A DNA stretch of 64,000 bases, from contig CAMNQH010000003.1 of assembly GCA_946549035.1 (NCBI GenBank), forward strand, positions 1-64,000, read 5' to 3'. The stretch comes from an uncultured Lachnospiraceae bacterium (GTDB lineage Bacteria > Bacillota > Clostridia > Lachnospirales > Lachnospiraceae). Each line of letters starts with the position of its first letter. Position 1 is the stretch's first letter. The translations under genes and the position numbers were made by a program. A model generated the notes under the pieces. It made no database searches. It saw only the letters and a list, made by a program, of their open reading frames with translations, and was not told the DNA's origin. Shown here one piece after another: positions 23,145 to 31,459 of this stretch.

Positions 23145-24272
23145 ATGAAGAAAAGAAAAATTGGTATCATTGCTTTTTGGTTGTGCCTGGCTCTTCCCGG
23201 GATTTTATATCCGCTTTTAAAAGACTATATTGACAGTGAAAATTATGAAAAGCGCGCTTATGCAGAATTTCCTGAGATTTCCTGGCAAACGTTAAAAGAG
23301 CTTCCCGGCGGTTTGGAAGCGTACTATAATGACCGGATTCCCTTTAAAAATCAATTTACCCGTATCAATACCCAGATGGAGCGCATGATAAACAGGGATA
23401 AATCTCTGATGGAATTTATGGCAGGGATGGAACAAGTCACCCAGGGAAGGGAAGGGTGGCTGTACCTGACGAATATTGGATTGGAAGAAGACAGTATCCG
23501 GGATTATCTGGGTAATAATTTGTATTCGGAAGAAGAATTGAAAGAGTTGGCGGAGTACTATCAGAAGGTCAGCGATTATTTTAAGGAAAAAGGAACGGAA
23601 TTTGTATTGTTTATTCCGCCCAATAAAGAGCAGATTTACAATGAATATATGCCCAAAAATGTAGAGATGGCCAAAGGTGAAAACAGAACCCAGCAGGCTG
23701 TTTGCTATATTACGGAGCATACGGATGTAAAGGCCATTTATGCAAGGGACGCCCTGAGGGAGGGGAAGAAGCAGTATCAGATGTATTATAAATATGATAC
23801 GCATTGGAACAGCCTGGGGGCCTTTGTGGGAGTGCAGCTTTTGACAGAGCTTTTGCAGGGAGAGCATATGTCCCTGGAGGATATTGAGGTAGTGGAAACC
23901 GATAGCTTTGGACGTGATCTGGCCGGGCTTTTGGGAATTGTGAAAGATTGCAACGATGACAAGGGATATAAGGTCAAAGGATATAAAGAAAACGTGAAGG
24001 TGAAAACCGTAGAGAAAGAAGAGGGAATTTTTTATCATTTTCAGTCTAATGCGAAAGACAGGCGGCGGGTATTAGTGTTTCACGATTCTTTTGCAGAGGC
24101 TATGAGAGTGCACCTTGCCAAGTGCTTTGGAGAAGTGACCTTTGTCAAGGATACAGAGGGAGGACGGGCAAAAGAAATGATAGATGAAAATCCCCCGGAT
24201 ATTTTTATTTTAGAGATTTTAGAACGCCGCAGGGGGAGCTTTGAAGAATTGGCGGGTTGGTTTTTGGAATGA
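23145..24272 (+). CDS. DHHW/AlgX-like O-acetylation partner protein
   Basis: A 375-residue protein with one N-terminal membrane anchor (IGIIAFWLCLALPGI) and an extracytoplasmic SGNH-hydrolase-like domain. YYKYDTHWNSLGAF carries the D-x-H-W motif of the DHHW/AlgX/AlgJ family, and VLVFHDSFAEAMRVHL has the Asp-Ser pair. Such proteins take the acyl group from the MBOAT partner and place it on an extracellular polymer. ATG 23145 is chosen with GGGAG upstream; an in-frame ATG at 23112 is possible. A promoter for rplS follows, so the pair ends here. Confidence 0.82.
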   Translation: MKKRKIGIIAFWLCLALPGILYPLLKDYIDSENYEKRAYAEFPEISWQTLKELPGGLEAYYNDRIPFKNQFTRINTQMERMINRDKSLMEFMAGMEQVTQGREGWLYLTNIGLEEDSIRDYLGNNLYSEEELKELAEYYQKVSDYFKEKGTEFVLFIPPNKEQIYNEYMPKNVEMAKGENRTQQAVCYITEHTDVKAIYARDALREGKKQYQMYYKYDTHWNSLGAFVGVQLLTELLQGEHMSLEDIEVVETDSFGRDLAGLLGIVKDCNDDKGYKVKGYKENVKVKTVEKEEGIFYHFQSNAKDRRRVLVFHDSFAEAMRVHLAKCFGEVTFVKDTEGGRAKEMIDENPPDIFILEILERRRGSFEELAGWFLE

Positions 24273-24297
24273 AAAAGCAAAGTTTCAGGAAAAATGC

Positions 24298-24326
24298 TTG
24301 CTTTTCCAGGAAAATCATGATAAAAT
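24298..24326 (+). promoter_or_regulatory. Sigma-A promoter of rplS
   Basis: TTGCTT at 24298-24303 and TAAAAT at 24321-24326, spaced 17 bases. It gives rplS its own transcript, consistent with its separation from trmD. Confidence 0.65.
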
Positions 24327-24332
24327 AACTCA

Positions 24333-24400
24333 CTGTGAGAAAATAGTCAGGATGGTCCTCTGCTACCGAAGGTATTAAGAACATCTAAATCATCAGGAGG
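24333..24400 (+). promoter_or_regulatory. Candidate ribosomal protein L19 leader
   Basis: About 70 bases of conserved-looking untranslated leader between the promoter and rplS, with CACTGTGAG, GGATGGTCCTCTGC and CCGAAGG segments. It ends in a strong AGGAGG at 24395-24400. Firmicutes rplS mRNAs often carry an autoregulatory L19 leader. The assignment rests on position and general look, not a model match. Confidence 0.4.
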
Positions 24401-24407
24401 TCACAAA

Positions 24408-24761
24408 ATGAATTCAGCAGAAATTATCAGGAACATTGAAGCAGAACAACTGAAGGCCGAAGTGCCCCAGTTCCATGTAGGCGATACCGTAAAAGTCTAT
24501 GGCAAAATCAAAGAAGGAAACCGGGAGAGAGTTCAGGTATTTGAAGGTATTGTATTAAAGAAACAGGGCGGAAGCAGCCGCGAGACATTTACCGTTCGTA
24601 AGTTCTCCAACGGCGTGGGCGTAGAAAAGACTTGGCCGCTGCATTCTCCTAATGTAGAGAGAGTAGAAGTTGTAAGACGCGGTAAAGTAAGACGGGCGAA
24701 GCTGAACTATTTAAGAGGCCGTGTAGGTAAGCGGGCGAAAGTCAAAGAACTGGTAAAATAA
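24408..24761 (+). CDS. rplS: 50S ribosomal protein L19
   Basis: A 117-residue L19, which lies at the 30S-50S interface. Typical segments are [55 protein letters not shown] and [20 protein letters not shown] 24408 has AGGAGG 7 bases upstream. The first four residues are MNSA, followed by EIIRNIE. Confidence 0.97.
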   Translation: MNSAEIIRNIEAEQLKAEVPQFHVGDTVKVYGKIKEGNRERVQVFEGIVLKKQGGSSRETFTVRKFSNGVGVEKTWPLHSPNVERVEVVRRGKVRRAKLNYLRGRVGKRAKVKELVK

Positions 24762-24807
24762 TATTACTGTGAACGGAGTGAACAGTAACAAATAATGTGT
24801 AATTGGG

Positions 24808-24840
24808 AAGGGGCTGTTTGCGGACAGCCCCCTTTATCTT
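24808..24840 (+). terminator. Hairpin after rplS
   Basis: AAGGGGCTGT and ACAGCCCCCTT form a 10-bp stem around TTGCGG, followed by TATCTTAT. The T tract is weak, so partial read-through into lepB is possible. Confidence 0.6.
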
Positions 24841-24892
24841 ATAGGGAGGTCGATTCCTGTCAGATAAAGTCCCTCCAGGCAGGAGGCGCATC

Positions 24893-25522
24893 ATGAGATA
24901 TAAGCGGAATCGTTTTCGCAGCAAGACAACCAGAAATCCCAAAACGATATCCAACGGCCTGAATTTTAAGCCGGGAAAGCGGGGGATGAACCTGGAGCGG
25001 ATCAAAGGGGCAATCGTATGGATTTGTGAGATTATCCTGGCCGTTGCCATGGCTGCGGTGATTGTTTATTTTTTGGGAGTACGGATTTCGGTGGTGGGGC
25101 AGTCCATGTCCGGGACGCTGGAGAATGGGGATACGGTACTGATAAACCGTTTTGAATATAAGCTGTTCCAGCCGAAACCAAATGATATTATTGTATTTTT
25201 ACCCAATGGGAATGAAAAATCCCATTACTATATCAAACGGGTGATTGCCGTGCCGGGAGATACGGTGCAGATTACCGACGGCAAGGTGTATGTCAACGGC
25301 GAACCCTTTGCAGAAGAGATTGAGGAGCCGTATATTGAAAACGGGCTTTTGGCGGAAGAGCCGATTGTGGTAGGGGAAGATGAATATTTTGTCCTAGGTG
25401 ATAACCGCAATAACAGTGAAGACAGCAGATATGCAAATATTGGAAATGTAAAAAAAGAACACATAGAAGGAAAGGCCTGGCTGTTGGTGTCGCCTTTAGA
25501 CAAGCTGGGTTTTATCAAATAA
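24893..25522 (+). CDS. lepB: Signal peptidase I (first copy)
   Basis: A 209-residue type I signal peptidase that cleaves signal peptides on the outer face of the membrane. A basic N-terminal tail of about 38 residues precedes one membrane helix (ICEIILAVAMAAVIVYFLG). Catalytic Ser71 is in VVGQSMSGTL and Lys115 in YYIKRVIAVPGD. GDNRNNSEDSRY is box E. ATG 24893 follows GGCAGGAGGCGC. A second copy lies at 26445 with rbgA between. Confidence 0.93.
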   Translation: MRYKRNRFRSKTTRNPKTISNGLNFKPGKRGMNLERIKGAIVWICEIILAVAMAAVIVYFLGVRISVVGQSMSGTLENGDTVLINRFEYKLFQPKPNDIIVFLPNGNEKSHYYIKRVIAVPGDTVQITDGKVYVNGEPFAEEIEEPYIENGLLAEEPIVVGEDEYFVLGDNRNNSEDSRYANIGNVKKEHIEGKAWLLVSPLDKLGFIK

Positions 25523-25534
25523 AGAGGTGGGCGT

Positions 25535-26386
25535 ATGGTTGTACAATGGTATCCGGGACATATGACGAAAGCCAAACGGCAGATGCAGGAAGATATTAAA
25601 TTAATTGACTTGGTGATTGAGCTGGTGGACGCCCGGATTCCCCTTAGCAGCCGAAATCCGGATATTGATGAGATCGGAAAACATAAAGCCCGGTTAATTT
25701 TGCTAAATAAAGCAGACTTGGCAGACGATGAAAAGACGGCTGCCTGGGCGGAATATTTTAAGGGAAAAGACTATTTTGTGGCCAGGGCGGATTCCAGGAA
25801 CAAAGGAAATATGAAAGCAATTTCTCAGGTGATCCAGGACGCCTGCAGGGAAAAGACAGAACGTGACAGAAAACGGGGGATCAAAAACCGCCCGGTGCGG
25901 GCAATGATTGTAGGCATTCCCAATGTGGGGAAGTCCACGTTTATCAATACCTATGCGGGCAGGGCCTGCGCCAAGACTGGAAACAGACCGGGGGTGACCA
26001 AGGGAAAGCAATGGATTCGCTTAAATAAGAGTGTGGAATTACTGGACACGCCGGGGATTTTATGGCCCAAATTTGAAGATCAGCAAGTGGGTTTGCACTT
26101 GGCCTGCATCGGTTCCGTGAAAGATGAGATTTTAAATACCGAGGAATTGTCCATGGAGTTGATTCGTCTTTTGGTATGTCAATATCCGGGGGTATTGAAT
26201 CAACGGTATGAGGTTTCGGAGCAGGAGGAAGCTTCGGCAATTTTAATGGAAATTGCGAAAAACCGCAACTGCATCAAGCGGGGAGAAGAACTGGATTACG
26301 GCAAGGCCGCCGGATTGCTTCTGGAGGAATTCCGAAACGGTAAGCTGGGGAAAATTACTCTTGAATTTCCATGGAAAGAGGCTTAG
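25535..26386 (+). CDS. rbgA: Ribosome biogenesis GTPase RbgA (YlqF)
   Basis: A 283-residue circularly permuted GTPase needed for late 50S assembly. The permuted order is visible: NKADL (G4) comes first, then GIPNVGKSTFIN (G1), GVTKG (G2) and DTPGILWPK (G3). QWYPGHMTKAKRQM is the family N terminus. ATG 25535 follows AAAGAGGTGG. It is 12 bases after lepB and followed by a second lepB, an operon layout typical of this locus. Confidence 0.96.
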   Translation: MVVQWYPGHMTKAKRQMQEDIKLIDLVIELVDARIPLSSRNPDIDEIGKHKARLILLNKADLADDEKTAAWAEYFKGKDYFVARADSRNKGNMKAISQVIQDACREKTERDRKRGIKNRPVRAMIVGIPNVGKSTFINTYAGRACAKTGNRPGVTKGKQWIRLNKSVELLDTPGILWPKFEDQQVGLHLACIGSVKDEILNTEELSMELIRLLVCQYPGVLNQRYEVSEQEEASAILMEIAKNRNCIKRGEELDYGKAAGLLLEEFRNGKLGKITLEFPWKEA

Positions 26387-26444
26387 AATAAAGGGGTATC
26401 GGATGGTGAAAAGAGTCTGTCGTAAATCAGGGAAGGGATAATGG

Positions 26445-27023
26445 ATGAACGAGCGTTTGGCGGAAGGAAAGAACAAAAAGACGGAAGCAGTGAAGGAAGT
26501 TGTGAGTTTTTTGTTATACATAGGAATTGTATTATTATTGACTTATCTGGTGATTCATTATGTGGGACAGCGTACGGAAGTCAGCGGTTCCTCCATGGAA
26601 AGCACCTTAAGCGATGGGGATAATCTGGTGGTGGATAAGATTTCGTACCGGTTCCGGGAGCCGGAGCGGTTCGATATTATTGTATTCCCTTTTAAATATG
26701 AAGAAAAGACGTTTTATATTAAGCGCATTATCGGGATGCCGGGAGAAACGGTCTGGATTGATCCGGAGGGAGCTATTTATATTAATGGGGAGAAGCTGGA
26801 AGAGTCTTACGGGCTTGAAGTCATTGATGAAGCCCACATTGGCCTGGCGGCAAAAGAAATTACCCTGGGAGAAGACGAATATTTTGTCATGGGAGATAAC
26901 CGGAACGCCAGCAGCGACAGCCGGGATCCCAGCGTGGGAAATATTCGGCGGGAAGATATTGTTGGAAGAGCCTGGCTGCGCATCTATCCTTTTGACAAAA
27001 TCGGATTTATTCGTCACAGGTAG
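26445..27023 (+). CDS. lepB: Signal peptidase I (second copy)
   Basis: A 192-residue type I signal peptidase. One N-terminal helix (FLLYIGIVLLLTYLVIHYV) is followed by catalytic Ser50 in VSGSSMESTL, Lys93 in FYIKRIIGMPGE and the box GDNRNASSDSRDP. It is distinct from the copy at 24893 (different N-terminal tail and inserts), so it is not a recent duplicate. ATG 26445 follows GGGAAGGG; an ATG at 26441 is in another frame. Confidence 0.92.
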   Translation: MNERLAEGKNKKTEAVKEVVSFLLYIGIVLLLTYLVIHYVGQRTEVSGSSMESTLSDGDNLVVDKISYRFREPERFDIIVFPFKYEEKTFYIKRIIGMPGETVWIDPEGAIYINGEKLEESYGLEVIDEAHIGLAAKEITLGEDEYFVMGDNRNASSDSRDPSVGNIRREDIVGRAWLRIYPFDKIGFIRHR

Positions 27024-27031
27024 GAGAAACT

Positions 27032-27802
27032 ATGGAAGAAGTAAAAAGCATCGGAAAGATCCGGGAAGAATTCCAGGCAGCAGCAGAAGAGCGGCTGCCT
27101 GATTTTATCGTAACTTATGAAAAAGACGGGCGCGCCGGCGTACAAAAGCTGATAACACAGGCCCGAAATCGGCTAAATAAGCTGGAGGCGGAGCGTCAAA
27201 GGATTTGGAAACTGGGAAGCTATGAACGGGAGTATGCCAAGATGGGATATGTCTGCGGCGTAGATGAAGCGGGCCGGGGGCCTCTGGCGGGCCCGGTGGT
27301 GGCCGGAGCCGTGATTTTGCCAAAGGACTGCGATATTTTATATATCAATGATTCCAAAAAGCTTGGAGAAAAAAAGAGAGAAGAGCTCTATGCCGTGATT
27401 TTAGAGCAGGCGGTTGCCGTAGGGATTGGCATGGCAAGCCCGGGGCGCATTGATGAAGTAAATATTTTAAATGCCACGTATGAAGCAATGAAAGAAGCGA
27501 TTCAGAAATTATCCTCAGCGCCCGATATATTATTAAATGATGCAGTGACCATTCCGGGGATTTCCATTCCCCAGGTTCCTATTATCAAAGGAGACGCCAA
27601 GAGCATTTCCATCGGGGCTGCCAGTATTATTGCCAAAGTAACCAGGGACAGGATCATGGAACAATACCATAAGGAGATGCCGGAATATGGGTTTGCATCC
27701 AACAAGGGATATGGCACAAAAGAACATATCCAGGCGTTGAAGACTTACGGAGCCAGCCCGATTCACCGGGCCAGCTTCATCCAAAAATTTCTTAATTCAT
27801 AG
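27032..27802 (+). CDS. rnhB: Ribonuclease HII
   Basis: A 256-residue RNase HII, which removes ribonucleotides and RNA-DNA hybrids from DNA. The catalytic motif DEAGRGPLAGPVVAGAVI lies at 78-95; INDSKKLGEKKRE and SIIAKVTRDRIM follow. A 70-residue N-terminal extension (EEVKSIGKIREEFQ to YEREYA), common in Firmicutes, precedes the core. ATG 27032 is 8 bases after the second lepB, with TAGGAGA upstream. Confidence 0.95.
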   Translation: MEEVKSIGKIREEFQAAAEERLPDFIVTYEKDGRAGVQKLITQARNRLNKLEAERQRIWKLGSYEREYAKMGYVCGVDEAGRGPLAGPVVAGAVILPKDCDILYINDSKKLGEKKREELYAVILEQAVAVGIGMASPGRIDEVNILNATYEAMKEAIQKLSSAPDILLNDAVTIPGISIPQVPIIKGDAKSISIGAASIIAKVTRDRIMEQYHKEMPEYGFASNKGYGTKEHIQALKTYGASPIHRASFIQKFLNS

Positions 27803-27813
27803 GAGATGCGGCC

Positions 27814-29685
27814 ATGCAAAAAATCGATGGATTCTCCATATACCAAAATCAATATCAACAGACGGGACAGAATGTGCACAGCCCAGAGGCGGAAGGCGCC
27901 CGGGGTGTACGCCAGGATATGCAGCAGCTTCCCCGGGGCACAGTATTTGAAGGGACCATTACAGACAGTAAGGACGGCTATGTGCAGTTGAGTCTTTCCA
28001 ACGGCCAAAGCATCCGCGCCCAGTTAGAGCCGGGAGTGCAGGTGCGTATGGGAGAGCCGGTGCTATTTGAAGTAAAGTCCAACCAGGAAGGTAAAATTAT
28101 GCTCCGTCAGGTTCCGGTAAAAAGCGTTTACAATCCAACGCTGCAAAAAGCTTTGTCTGCGGCAGGGATGCCGGTAAATCAGCGGAATCTGGATATGGTG
28201 GATACCATGATGCAAAATCATATGCCCATCAACCGGGAAAGCTTAAACGCTATGCTCCGCCAGCTTCTGCGGTATCCCCAGGCGTCCCCCCAGACGCTGA
28301 TTCAGATGCAGAAGCTGGGATTTGCCGTAAATCAGGAATCAGTGATGCAGTTTGAGGCGTATAAAGCCGGGGAACACGCTTTGGTAGATAAGTTTTCCCA
28401 ATTAATGGAACAGCTTCCGGAGCTGGCGGGAGACGGGGCTGACGCCGAGAAGATGATGAAGCTGCAGAACCAGCTTTTGGATATTCTGGAGGTGGGAGGC
28501 GAACTGCCTGGAAAAGCCGGAGAATCAGAAGGCATATGGGCAAAGGGAGAGGGTGTGATTCCAGGGGCAGAAGCAGGCCAAAGCGAGGCGGGCCCTGGAG
28601 GCGTAGCGTTACCGGGGGCAGGAGCAGGTCAAGGTGAGGCAGCTCCTGGCGGCGCAGTATTACCGGAAGCGGATGGAATGCCGCAAAAGTCAGAGACTGT
28701 GTTGGGAATGGAAGGAGAGCTTGCCAAGGGAGGCGAAGCTGGGGAGATCAAAGGGAATCCATTGGAAAGGGGGGCCATGCCCCAGGAAGGAACAGCCGTA
28801 GAGGCCGAGACTTTACCAGGAACCCAACAGGCCGGACAACAGATGCAGGGGCCAAAGACGGTGGGAGAGCTTTTTTCCCGAGCCGATCTTCGGGGGCTGG
28901 AGCAGCAGTTAAAACAGATCCCGGGGATGGAGACGGATGGCAGGCTTTTTTTGGATGGAGAACTGAATACCAATATAAGCGCCAAAGAACTGCTGTCTTT
29001 GATACGGGAAAATTTATCCCAGGGGGGCTCAAAGGACGCTTCCCTGTTGAAAGAGCTTTTTCAGGGAAAAGAATATAAGAGCCTGTTAAAGCAGGTGATG
29101 TCAGAGCAGTGGCTTCTGGAACCGGAGCAGGTGGCGCAGAAAGAAAATGTGGAACAGTTGTATCAGCGGGTGAACCGCCAGATGGCGAAGCTGGAACAGT
29201 TTTTGCAAGACGCGGGCAAAGACGCCCCAGGTGTGAACCGTCAGGTAAACCAGGTGCGGGGAAACCTGGAGATGATGAACCAAATCAACCAGCTGTATAA
29301 TTATGTGCAGATTCCCTTAAAGCTTCACGGCCAAAATGCCCACAGTGATCTGTACGTGTATACCAATAAGAAAAAGCTGCAGGATAAAGACGGGGAGCTT
29401 TCCGCCCTGCTTCATTTAGAGCTGGATCATTTGGGAACCACAGACGTGCAGGTAAAGATGCAGGGGAGACAAGTGACGGCGAATTTCTATCTCTCCGACG
29501 ATATGGCCTACAAGCTTGTGGAGCAGCATATAGGGGATTTGCAAAAACGGCTGGAAGAAAAAGGATATCACTGTGGCGTACAGTTAGAACGAAAGGTACA
29601 GGAAATGGATTTTGTGGAGGATTTTCTGGAGCGGGAGGCTCCGGTAGGGCAGCTTTCCCGGTACTCCTTTGATGTATTGACGTAA
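27814..29685 (+). CDS. YlqG-like protein with FliK-type C-terminal domain
   Basis: A 623-residue protein at the position of ylqG in Bacillus (between rnhB and ylqH). The N-terminal 100 residues form a beta-rich domain (RGTVFEGTITDSKDGYVQL). Residues about 240-350 are low-complexity, rich in Gly, Glu, Ala and Pro, with imperfect repeats around PGGVALPGAGAGQ. The C-terminal 110 residues (IPLKLHGQNAHSDLYVY to CGVQLERK) resemble the FliK hook-length-control domain. Together with the FlhB-tail-like gene downstream it suggests an export-switch-like pair. No flagellar genes are seen here. Its stop codon lies inside a target-site duplication. Confidence 0.7.
   Translation: MQKIDGFSIYQNQYQQTGQNVHSPEAEGARGVRQDMQQLPRGTVFEGTITDSKDGYVQLSLSNGQSIRAQLEPGVQVRMGEPVLFEVKSNQEGKIMLRQVPVKSVYNPTLQKALSAAGMPVNQRNLDMVDTMMQNHMPINRESLNAMLRQLLRYPQASPQTLIQMQKLGFAVNQESVMQFEAYKAGEHALVDKFSQLMEQLPELAGDGADAEKMMKLQNQLLDILEVGGELPGKAGESEGIWAKGEGVIPGAEAGQSEAGPGGVALPGAGAGQGEAAPGGAVLPEADGMPQKSETVLGMEGELAKGGEAGEIKGNPLERGAMPQEGTAVEAETLPGTQQAGQQMQGPKTVGELFSRADLRGLEQQLKQIPGMETDGRLFLDGELNTNISAKELLSLIRENLSQGGSKDASLLKELFQGKEYKSLLKQVMSEQWLLEPEQVAQKENVEQLYQRVNRQMAKLEQFLQDAGKDAPGVNRQVNQVRGNLEMMNQINQLYNYVQIPLKLHGQNAHSDLYVYTNKKKLQDKDGELSALLHLELDHLGTTDVQVKMQGRQVTANFYLSDDMAYKLVEQHIGDLQKRLEEKGYHCGVQLERKVQEMDFVEDFLEREAPVGQLSRYSFDVLT
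29676..29685 (+). repeat. Target-site duplication, left copy
   Basis: ATTGACGTAA, identical to 29902-29911 on the other side of the palindromic element. It contains the last codons and stop of the ylqG-like gene. Confidence 0.75.
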
Positions 29686-29901
29686 ACAGATGATGGCGAA
29701 AGTCAAAGTTGAATGAATATTCTGACAATATATTTCATTCAAAGTCTGTTGCACCAAGCATTCCAATGAGCCCAATGAAGCAGAACCCAGTCGGGGTTAA
29801 GCCCTCCTGTGTTCTATGGTCTCATTTTCATGGTGCAAATGTCTTTTCTTGAAATATATTGTCAGAATATTCAGCCAAGTTTTAAGCTTCGCCATCACCT
29901 A
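29686..29901. mobile_element. 216-bp near-palindromic MITE-like insertion
   Basis: A non-coding insertion whose two halves are imperfect inverted copies. Terminal repeats AG(A/G)TGATGGCGAA match at the ends. A perfect 23-bp pair lies at 29715-29737 and 29850-29872 (GAATATTCTGACA and complement). Inner arms share TTGCACCA and GAAC. It is flanked by ATTGACGTAA at 29676-29685 and 29902-29911. Restoring one copy puts the ylqH ribosome site right after the ylqG stop, the expected ancestral layout. It has no ORF, so it would need a transposase in trans. It is probably transcribed as a long hairpin within the operon. Confidence 0.75.
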
Positions 29902-29924
29902 ATTGACGTAATAGAGGTGTCATT

Positions 29925-30215
29925 ATGGAAAAAAAGGAAAAAGAAGTGAGAAATAAAACCGCGGTTGCTTTGGGATATAATCCGGGAGACGAGGCTCCCA
30001 GGATTATTGCGGCGGGAAAAGGGGAACTGGCTCAGAAAATTATTGATAAGGCTAAAGAATCGGACATTCCTCTCCACAAGGATGATAAACTGGCTGCTAC
30101 CTTGTCAAAGCTTGAGATTGGAGATACCATTCCGCCGGAACTTTACGAGGTGGTAGCGGAGATTTTGGTATTTGTAGACCGTATGGATAAGCTGCGGGAG
30201 AAAGTTATGCACTAA
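29925..30215 (+). CDS. ylqH: YlqH: FlhB C-terminal-domain-like protein
   Basis: A 96-residue protein like the cytosolic C-terminal domain of the type III export switch FlhB/EscU: NKTAVALGYNPGDEAPRIIAAGKGELAQKI, then DIPLHKDDKLAATL. The autocleavage motif NPTH of FlhB is replaced (no NPTH seen). Stand-alone copies occur in many Firmicutes next to ylqG. ATG 29925 has AGAGGTG at 29913-29919. It is separated from ylqG by the MITE-like element. Confidence 0.85.
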   Translation: MEKKEKEVRNKTAVALGYNPGDEAPRIIAAGKGELAQKIIDKAKESDIPLHKDDKLAATLSKLEIGDTIPPELYEVVAEILVFVDRMDKLREKVMH

Positions 30216-30223
30216 AGGAGGGA

Positions 30224-30571
30224 ATGTTGCAGCAAAGCAGGAAAAAGGGGATGGCCTATGAGAGTTTGGCGGCCGCATTTTTACAGAAAAAGGGATATGA
30301 GATTTTAAAGCGGAATTATTATTCTCCCCATGGAGAGATTGATTTAATTGCAAAAGACGGAGCTTACCTGGTATTTGTGGAGGTGAAATACCGGGCGGAC
30401 TGCAGATTTGGACATCCCTTAGAGACGGTGGACAGAAGGAAGCAGAACAGGATAAGGAGCGCGGCCCGACGCTATTTACGAGAGAGCGGCTGGAAGGAGG
30501 AGACGGCCTGCCGCTTTGACGTAGTGGGCATGTTAAAGGATGAATTGATACACATAGAAAATGCATTTTAA
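30224..30571 (+). CDS. yraN: YraN family (UPF0102) endonuclease-like protein
   Basis: A 115-residue protein of UPF0102 with a restriction-endonuclease-like core: GEIDLIAKDG, then VFVEVKYR (the D...ExK pattern) and RRKQNRIRSAARRYL. The role is thought to involve DNA, but it is not settled. ATG 30224 lies very close to AAAGGAGG; TTG 30227 would give better spacing. It is 8 bases after ylqH in the same operon. Confidence 0.9.
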   Translation: MLQQSRKKGMAYESLAAAFLQKKGYEILKRNYYSPHGEIDLIAKDGAYLVFVEVKYRADCRFGHPLETVDRRKQNRIRSAARRYLRESGWKEETACRFDVVGMLKDELIHIENAF

Positions 30572-30582
30572 AGGGGGATTTT

Positions 30583-31446
30583 ATGGAATTTGTTGGAATT
30601 CAGGGTGGGGAAGCGGTAAAAGAAAAAGAGGTTGTCTTGAAGGATGGAAGGCTTCCCTTACTGTATTTTCCATTGTTGGAGGAAACGGGACTGGTGGATC
30701 ATTGCTTTACCACCCGTCAGGGAGGCGTAAGTCAGGGGATATGGGCTTCTTTGAATTTGAGCTTTACCCGGGGAGACGACCCTAAGGCTGTGAAGGAGAA
30801 TTTCCGGCGGGTAGCAGAGGCCTTTGGGGTAGAGGCAGACAGGCTGGTGCTTTCCCGGCAGACTCATACCACCAATGTGAAGCAAGTAGGGCTTTGGGAC
30901 GCTGGGAACGGAATTACCAGGGAGAATTGCTTTGAAGATGTGGACGGACTAATTACCAATGAGCCGGGGCTTGTATTGTCAACTTTTTATGCGGACTGTG
31001 TGCCGCTTTATTTTTTGGATCCGGTTCATAAAGCCATTGGGCTGTCCCATTCCGGCTGGCGGGGAACCGTGGGCAGAATGGGAGCAGAGACCTTGAAGGC
31101 CATGGAGCGGGAATACCATACGCGGCCGGAGGAAACACTTTGTGTGATTGGGCCTTCCATCTGCCAGAAGTGTTATGAGGTGAGCCAGGACGTGATTCAA
31201 CAGTTCCGGGAGGAATTCGGTCCCCGGGCACGGGAATTTTATGTGGAGAAGGCCCAGGGGAAATACCAGTTGGATTTATGGAAGGCAAACGAGGCTGTGT
31301 TGGAAGAAGCCGGGGTAAAGCGGGAGCATATGGCCACGGCAGGGCTTTGTACCTGCTGCAATCACAATTTATTGTTTTCTCATCGGGCTTCTTTAGGAAA
31401 GCGGGGAAATCTGGGAGCATTTATGATGCTGAAAGAGACAAATTAG
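30583..31446 (+). CDS. pgeF: Peptidoglycan editing factor PgeF (YlmD/laccase-domain)
   Basis: A 287-residue protein of the polyphenol-oxidase-laccase (YfiH/YlmD) family. QTHTTNV, TFYADCVPLYF and GLSHSGWRGTV carry the His, Cys and His that bind zinc. PgeF removes L-Ser-containing muropeptide precursors made in error by MurC; family members also act on adenosine and related purines. CTCCNHNLLFSHR is the typical C-terminal end. ATG 30583 follows AAAGGGGG, 11 bases after yraN. Confidence 0.9.
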   Translation: MEFVGIQGGEAVKEKEVVLKDGRLPLLYFPLLEETGLVDHCFTTRQGGVSQGIWASLNLSFTRGDDPKAVKENFRRVAEAFGVEADRLVLSRQTHTTNVKQVGLWDAGNGITRENCFEDVDGLITNEPGLVLSTFYADCVPLYFLDPVHKAIGLSHSGWRGTVGRMGAETLKAMEREYHTRPEETLCVIGPSICQKCYEVSQDVIQQFREEFGPRAREFYVEKAQGKYQLDLWKANEAVLEEAGVKREHMATAGLCTCCNHNLLFSHRASLGKRGNLGAFMMLKETN

Positions 31447-31459
31447 GAGGAAATGGAAG

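Noticed and set aside
27814..30215. Evidence for flagella
   Set aside because: FliK-like and FlhB-tail-like genes at the ylqG-ylqH locus occur as a pair without other flagellar genes; nothing else here supports motility.
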